Assembly (NCBI GenBank): GCA_902806395.1
Contig: CADCWH010000052.1
Location: 1 to 5,206 of the forward strand
Direction of reading: 5' to 3'
Source of the DNA: an uncultured Thermomicrobiales bacterium
GTDB taxonomy: Bacteria > Chloroflexota > Chloroflexia > Thermomicrobiales > UBA6265
DNA: 5,206 nucleotides
The translations under genes and the position numbers were made by a program. Positions 1 through 2,682 of this stretch are shown here, piece by piece. Under the pieces are notes generated by a model. That model was not told the DNA's origin, searched no databases, and saw nothing but the letters and a program-made list of their open reading frames with translations. How positions within the stretch are numbered: the first letter of the stretch is position 1; each line of letters starts with the position of its first letter.

Positions 1-923
1 CCGGTGTGGATGCGTTGGATCACTTCGCCGAGCAAGGGGGCGACCGACCGGACGGTCAGCTTGTCGATCCGCTTGTGGGGGGGCAGGGTGATGCTGTTGG
101 TGACCACCAGTTCCTTGAGCGGACTGGCGACCAACCGTTCGACCGCGGCGCCGGAGAGGACCGGGTGGACACAGGCGGCGAAGACCTCGGTCGCGCCGTG
201 TCGCAGGCAGACCTCCACCGCCTGGGTGAGCGAGCCGGCGGTGTCGATCTCGTCGTCGACGATCACGACTGGGCAGCCCTCGACCGACCCGATCAGGTTG
301 AGCGTCTCCGAGGTGTCGGCGTTGCCGACTCGCCGCTTCTCGATGATCGCCAGTGAGGCGTCGATGAACTCCGCGAAGCCACGGGCCCGCTTGGTGCTGC
401 CCAGGTCTGGCGCGACGACGACCGGGCGGACGAGGCGCTTGTCGATGAAGTGCTGGGCGAGCAGGTAGAGCGCGCTCATCTCGTCGACCGGGACGTCGAA
501 GAAGCCCTGGATCTGGCCGGCGTGGAGGTCCAGGGTCAGGACGCGGTCGGCACCGGCGACGCCGATCAGCTTGGCGACCAGGCGAGCGGTGATCGGGATG
601 CGGGGCTGGTCCTTCTTGTCGGAGCGGCCGTAGCCAAAGTAGGGGATCACCGCCGTGATCCGGCCCGCCGAGGCGCGCTGGAGGGTGTCCAGCATGATCA
701 GCAGTTCCATCACCGAGTCGTTGACCGGTTCGGCGAAGGACTGGACGACGAAGATGTCGTGCTCGCGGACGCTCTCGCCAATCCGGACGAAGGTGTTGTC
801 GTTGCTGAACTTGAAGACGTCGGCCCGACCGACCGGGATGCCGATGTGGTCGCAGATCGCGTGGGTCAGTGCCTGGTTGGAATTGCCAGTGAAGACGACG
901 AGTTGGTCATACCGCTTGCTCAT
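1..923 (-). CDS. prs: Ribose-phosphate pyrophosphokinase (PRPP synthetase), C-terminus cut by the window edge
   Basis: Cytosolic enzyme transferring pyrophosphate from ATP to ribose 5-phosphate, giving PRPP for purine, pyrimidine, His, Trp and NAD synthesis. The minus-strand frame starts MSKRYDQLVVFTGNSN and gives 307 whole codons plus GG (Gly). Family landmarks in order: SFAEPVNDSVMELL (62-75), ATP-loop region YGRSDKKDQPR (98-108), active-site segment DLHAGQIQGFFDVP (132-145) with the catalytic-type His134, AIIEKRR (192-198), and the PRPP-binding loop VIVDDEIDTAGS (220-231). Class I enzymes are about 310-320 residues and end a few residues past the I-x-R-[IV]-H segment seen at 302-306, so roughly 8-10 residues and the stop lie outside. 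The ATG overlaps the rnc stop (ATGA, 920-923) and has GGGAG 8 nt upstream, which fixes the start. Identity is seen from motifs across the full length. The frame is easily missed because its stop is off-window. Confidence 0.97.
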   Translation of the reverse strand, partial: MSKRYDQLVVFTGNSNQALTHAICDHIGIPVGRADVFKFSNDNTFVRIGESVREHDIFVVQSFAEPVNDSVMELLIMLDTLQRASAGRITAVIPYFGYGRSDKKDQPRIPITARLVAKLIGVAGADRVLTLDLHAGQIQGFFDVPVDEMSALYLLAQHFIDKRLVRPVVVAPDLGSTKRARGFAEFIDASLAIIEKRRVGNADTSETLNLIGSVEGCPVVIVDDEIDTAGSLTQAVEVCLRHGATEVFAACVHPVLSGAAVERLVASPLKELVVTNSITLPPHKRIDKLTVRSVAPLLGEVIQRIHT

Positions 924-1876
924 CGACGTGTCTCCCGTGTCTCCCATGGGTCTCGGTCGGTGTCGAGGGCGTCCGCGGTGGCAGGGGTGACGTGGCCGGC
1001 CGGGATCGGAGCGGGGCGGGGACGCGGGCGACGGCGCCCACCGGTGCCGGGCCGGGCGGAGGCATCACGGGGGCGGCCGTCGCGGTCCGGCCGGTCCATC
1101 GCCGTCCGGCCGACCTCCCGGCGCAGGTTGGCGAGCGCATCACGGGCGGCGGCCTGCTGGGCGTCGCGTTTGGAGACGCCGACGCCGGTCCCCCACCGTT
1201 CGTCCTCGACCCGGACAGCGACGGTATAGCGGCGAGCATGATCGGGACCCTCGACCGAGACGGTGTCATAGTCCGGGCGGGCACGCCCCTGTCCCTGGAG
1301 CAACTCCTGGAGTTCGCCCTTGGGGTTGACCTCGGCCTGGTCCAGGTCGAGCTGGCCCGCCTCGGAGGTGCGCAGGAGCAGATGGCGAACGAATTCGTGG
1401 GCGGTGGCGATGCCCCGGTCGATGAAGATGGCCCCGACCACGGCCTCGAATGCGCCGGCTAGGATCCGGTCGCGATCGCTCTCCGTGATCCTCTCCCCCT
1501 TGGCGAGGGTGATGTAGTTCGCCAGGTCGATCTCCCGGGCCCACCGGACCAGCGTCTCAGCCCGGACCAGGGCGATCCGATTCGCGGTCAGGACCCCCTC
1601 GGCGGCGTCAGGATACCGTTCGTACAGGTACTCGGCAACCAGGGCCCCGAGGATGGCGTCGCCGAGGAACTCCAGGCGCTCATTCGACTGGTGGGCTTCG
1701 ACCTTGATGCCCGCGGCGGCCCACTCGTTGAGGATCGAACGGTGGGTGAGGGCCCGGGCCAGCGTGGTCAGGTCGTCGAACGGGATGTCGATCGTCCGAG
1801 AGAGGCGGTCGGCAGCCTCCAGGAGTGACGGCGCCATGCCGGCGCGGGTGGGAGGTTCCGGGGTGGCGGGCTGCAT
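920..1876 (-). CDS. rnc: Ribonuclease III with an Arg/Pro-rich C-terminal extension
   Basis: Double-strand-specific endoribonuclease for rRNA maturation and mRNA decay; 318 residues against about 220-260 usual. The nuclease domain spans roughly 15-170, with ALTHRS (42-47), the signature NERLEFLGDAIL (65-76) carrying Glu66, Glu69 and Asp73, Glu93 in AAEG, and Glu144 in AGAFEAVVGAIFID (140-153). Where most homologues have Asp (E. coli Asp114) this protein has Gly141. A dsRNA-binding domain follows (about 182-253; NPKGELQELLQ at 184-194, SKRDAQQAAARDAL at 235-248). Residues 256-318 are an Arg/Pro/Asp-rich, probably disordered tail. Met1 is preferred over Met14 because GAGGA lies 10 nt before Met1 and nothing similar precedes Met14. 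It overlaps prs by 4 nt and follows a 134-nt gap after the 149-aa gene. Family assignment is certain; the consequence of Gly141 is not. Confidence 0.96.
   Translation of the reverse strand: MQPATPEPPTRAGMAPSLLEAADRLSRTIDIPFDDLTTLARALTHRSILNEWAAAGIKVEAHQSNERLEFLGDAILGALVAEYLYERYPDAAEGVLTANRIALVRAETLVRWAREIDLANYITLAKGERITESDRDRILAGAFEAVVGAIFIDRGIATAHEFVRHLLLRTSEAGQLDLDQAEVNPKGELQELLQGQGRARPDYDTVSVEGPDHARRYTVAVRVEDERWGTGVGVSKRDAQQAAARDALANLRREVGRTAMDRPDRDGRPRDASARPGTGGRRRPRPRPAPIPAGHVTPATADALDTDRDPWETRETRR
928..945. repeat. 9-bp perfect tandem duplication at the rnc end
   Basis: GTGTCTCCC occurs twice back to back (928-936 and 937-945). On the coding strand it reads GGGAGACAC twice and encodes the repeated Glu-Thr-Arg near the end of RNase III (WETRETRR). 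It is in frame (9 bp), and it duplicates the Shine-Dalgarno sequence of prs. Confidence 0.9.
932..936 (-). promoter_or_regulatory. Ribosome binding site of prs, inside the rnc 3' end
   Basis: GGGAG on the minus strand, 8 nt before the prs ATG. It is encoded within the last codons of rnc, so ribosomes finishing rnc stand on it. Together with the ATGA stop/start overlap this indicates translational coupling. A second identical copy (941-945), 17 nt from the ATG, comes from a 9-bp tandem duplication. Confidence 0.75.
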
Positions 1877-2010
1877 GGGCGGGAGATCCTCGGGTAGGGG
1901 AGGGAGCGTGCGCCGGTGGGTCCGGTCGTGATGTCGCTCGCAGTCGGCGGCTGGGGAAACGGGGCCGCGGGGACGGGAGAGAGATCAGACGGAAGGGTCG
2001 GATAGGAGAG
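1877..2010 (-). other. 134-nt gap between the 149-aa gene and rnc; pyrimidine-rich, with the rnc ribosome binding site
   Basis: No gene is visible here. On the transcribed strand the first 40 or so nucleotides after the upstream stop are almost all C and T. The rnc Shine-Dalgarno GAGGA is at 1887-1891, 10 nt before the ATG. I found no convincing -35/-10 pair and no hairpin followed by a T run, so read-through from the upstream gene is the simplest reading. Confidence 0.6.
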
Positions 2011-2460
2011 TCAGGAGGAGGGCGCGTACTTGGCGATCGCTCGATCCAGGTCCACCCCGGCCTCGCCGGCGACGCCGGCCATCCGGTCCCAGTCGATCTG
2101 GAGATAGTACGTGTAGTGCCGGGGCATGGTCTCCTCGGTGCGGGAGGAGGCCAAATCGTGGCTGACGAGGAAGCGGATCAGGGCATCGGCCATCCGGTCC
2201 TCGTCCGGTTTGCGGTCGTCTAGGGCCAACTCGTGCCCGCCGAGTCCCATCCGGCGATGGGCGCGGGCCAGGCCATGGGCAAAGGCGTCGGCCAGTTCGT
2301 CGGCGCGTTCCTGCTCGCGGCGGACGACGTCGCGCTTCTCGGCGTCGATGACCGACGCCGGTTCGCGGGGTGGGGCATCGAGGTCGATCGTCTTGACCTC
2401 GTCACGGACGACATAGTGCTCGACGATGTGGTCGAGCAGTTTCCGCATCTCGTCCGCCAT
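2011..2460 (-). CDS. Hypothetical protein, 149 residues, charged and probably cytosolic
   Basis: I do not recognise the family. There is no signal peptide, membrane segment, Cys pair or known catalytic motif. The protein is highly charged: an N-terminal helix (2-16, EMRKLLDHIVEHY) ends in a Val/Asp strand-like piece (17-28), then comes a long charged helix (38-72) rich in Glu, Arg and Ala, a second helix DRMADALIRFLVSHDL (88-103), and a C-terminal segment HYTYYLQIDWDRMAGVAGEAGVD (115-137, aromatic strand then helix). The start is supported by AGAGGGG (2467-2473), 6 nt before the ATG, and the gene sits about 115 nt downstream of a good promoter. Codon use and amino acid balance are like its neighbours, and the antisense frames look like shadows. 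It is first in the unit with rnc and prs, so a role linked to RNA metabolism or nucleotide supply is possible but unproven. Confidence 0.82.
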   Translation of the reverse strand: MADEMRKLLDHIVEHYVVRDEVKTIDLDAPPREPASVIDAEKRDVVRREQERADELADAFAHGLARAHRRMGLGGHELALDDRKPDEDRMADALIRFLVSHDLASSRTEETMPRHYTYYLQIDWDRMAGVAGEAGVDLDRAIAKYAPSS

Positions 2461-2466
2461 GGCTTT

Positions 2467-2473
2467 CCCCTCT
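2467..2473 (-). promoter_or_regulatory. Ribosome binding site of the 149-aa gene
   Basis: AGAGGGG on the minus strand with a 6-nt spacer to the ATG at 2460. It supports this start over the internal Met5. Confidence 0.65.
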
Positions 2474-2526
2474 CACCCGTCGCGGCACCCTCCCGGGAAC
2501 TCCCGCCGTCCGGTCCCACCCGTGCC

Positions 2527-2567
2527 GCGGGCGACGCCTCGGGAAGGGGTCCCGCCGCATCGCCCGC
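2527..2567 (-). promoter_or_regulatory. Long GC-rich stem-loop in the 5' leader of the 149-aa/rnc/prs unit
   Basis: The arms at 2557-2567 and 2527-2537 (GCGGGCGATGC and GCGTCGCCCGC on the transcribed strand) pair over 11 positions with one G-U. After a 2x2 internal loop, a 5-bp stem CGGGA/TCCCG (2550-2554 with 2540-2544) closes a 5-nt loop. That gives about 16 base pairs in 41 nt. No T run follows on either strand, so it is not a standard terminator. It lies between the predicted transcription start (about 2576) and the first gene. It is a candidate RNA structure for control, possibly an RNase III substrate; function is inferred. Confidence 0.6.
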
Positions 2568-2582
2568 CAGCGTCTCGCCACG

Positions 2583-2612
2583 ATTATAGCGGTCGGCGCC
2601 GATACCGCTCAG
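2583..2612 (-). promoter_or_regulatory. Promoter for the 149-aa/rnc/prs unit
   Basis: A perfect TATAAT lies on the minus strand at 2583-2588, rare by chance in DNA this GC-rich. Upstream at 18 nt is CTGAGC (2607-2612), which matches only the central TGA of TTGACA, so the -35 is weak. The expected start site is near 2576, giving a leader of about 115 nt. The spacer contains the 10-bp palindrome TCGGCGCCGA (2593-2602). GATACCG occurs twice (2601-2607 and 2623-2629), 22 bp or two helical turns apart, which could be a regulator binding arrangement. Confidence 0.6.
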
Positions 2613-2636
2613 CCCACGGATTGATACCGGTGTGAT

Positions 2637-2663
2637 GGGGCGGGCGCGAGTGTCCCCCGCCCC
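2637..2663 (-). terminator. Terminator-like hairpin after the thermonuclease-like gene
   Basis: GGGGCGGG (2656-2663 on the minus strand) pairs perfectly with CCCGCCCC (2637-2644) around an 11-nt loop. It begins 19 nt after the stop codon at 2683-2685 and precedes the promoter at 2583-2612. There is no U tract after it, so it is either an atypical intrinsic terminator or a 3'-end stabilising structure. Position between two transcription units is the main support. Confidence 0.45.
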
Positions 2664-2682
2664 GACGGAGCCTCGCTGGGCG

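Noticed and set aside
450..1229. 259-residue plus-strand open frame
   Set aside because: Antisense to both prs and rnc, whose protein motifs are unmistakable. Its Asp/Val/Gly/Arg composition is typical of a shadow frame.
1825..2223. 132-residue plus-strand frame covering the rnc upstream gap
   Set aside because: It has no ribosome site and overlaps rnc and the 149-aa gene in antisense; its first half is a Gly/Arg-rich readout of the pyrimidine-rich leader.
2527..2567. Reading the leader hairpin as an intrinsic terminator or a riboswitch
   Set aside because: No T run follows on either strand, and I recognise no conserved riboswitch core in the 115-nt leader. Only the stem-loop itself is supported.
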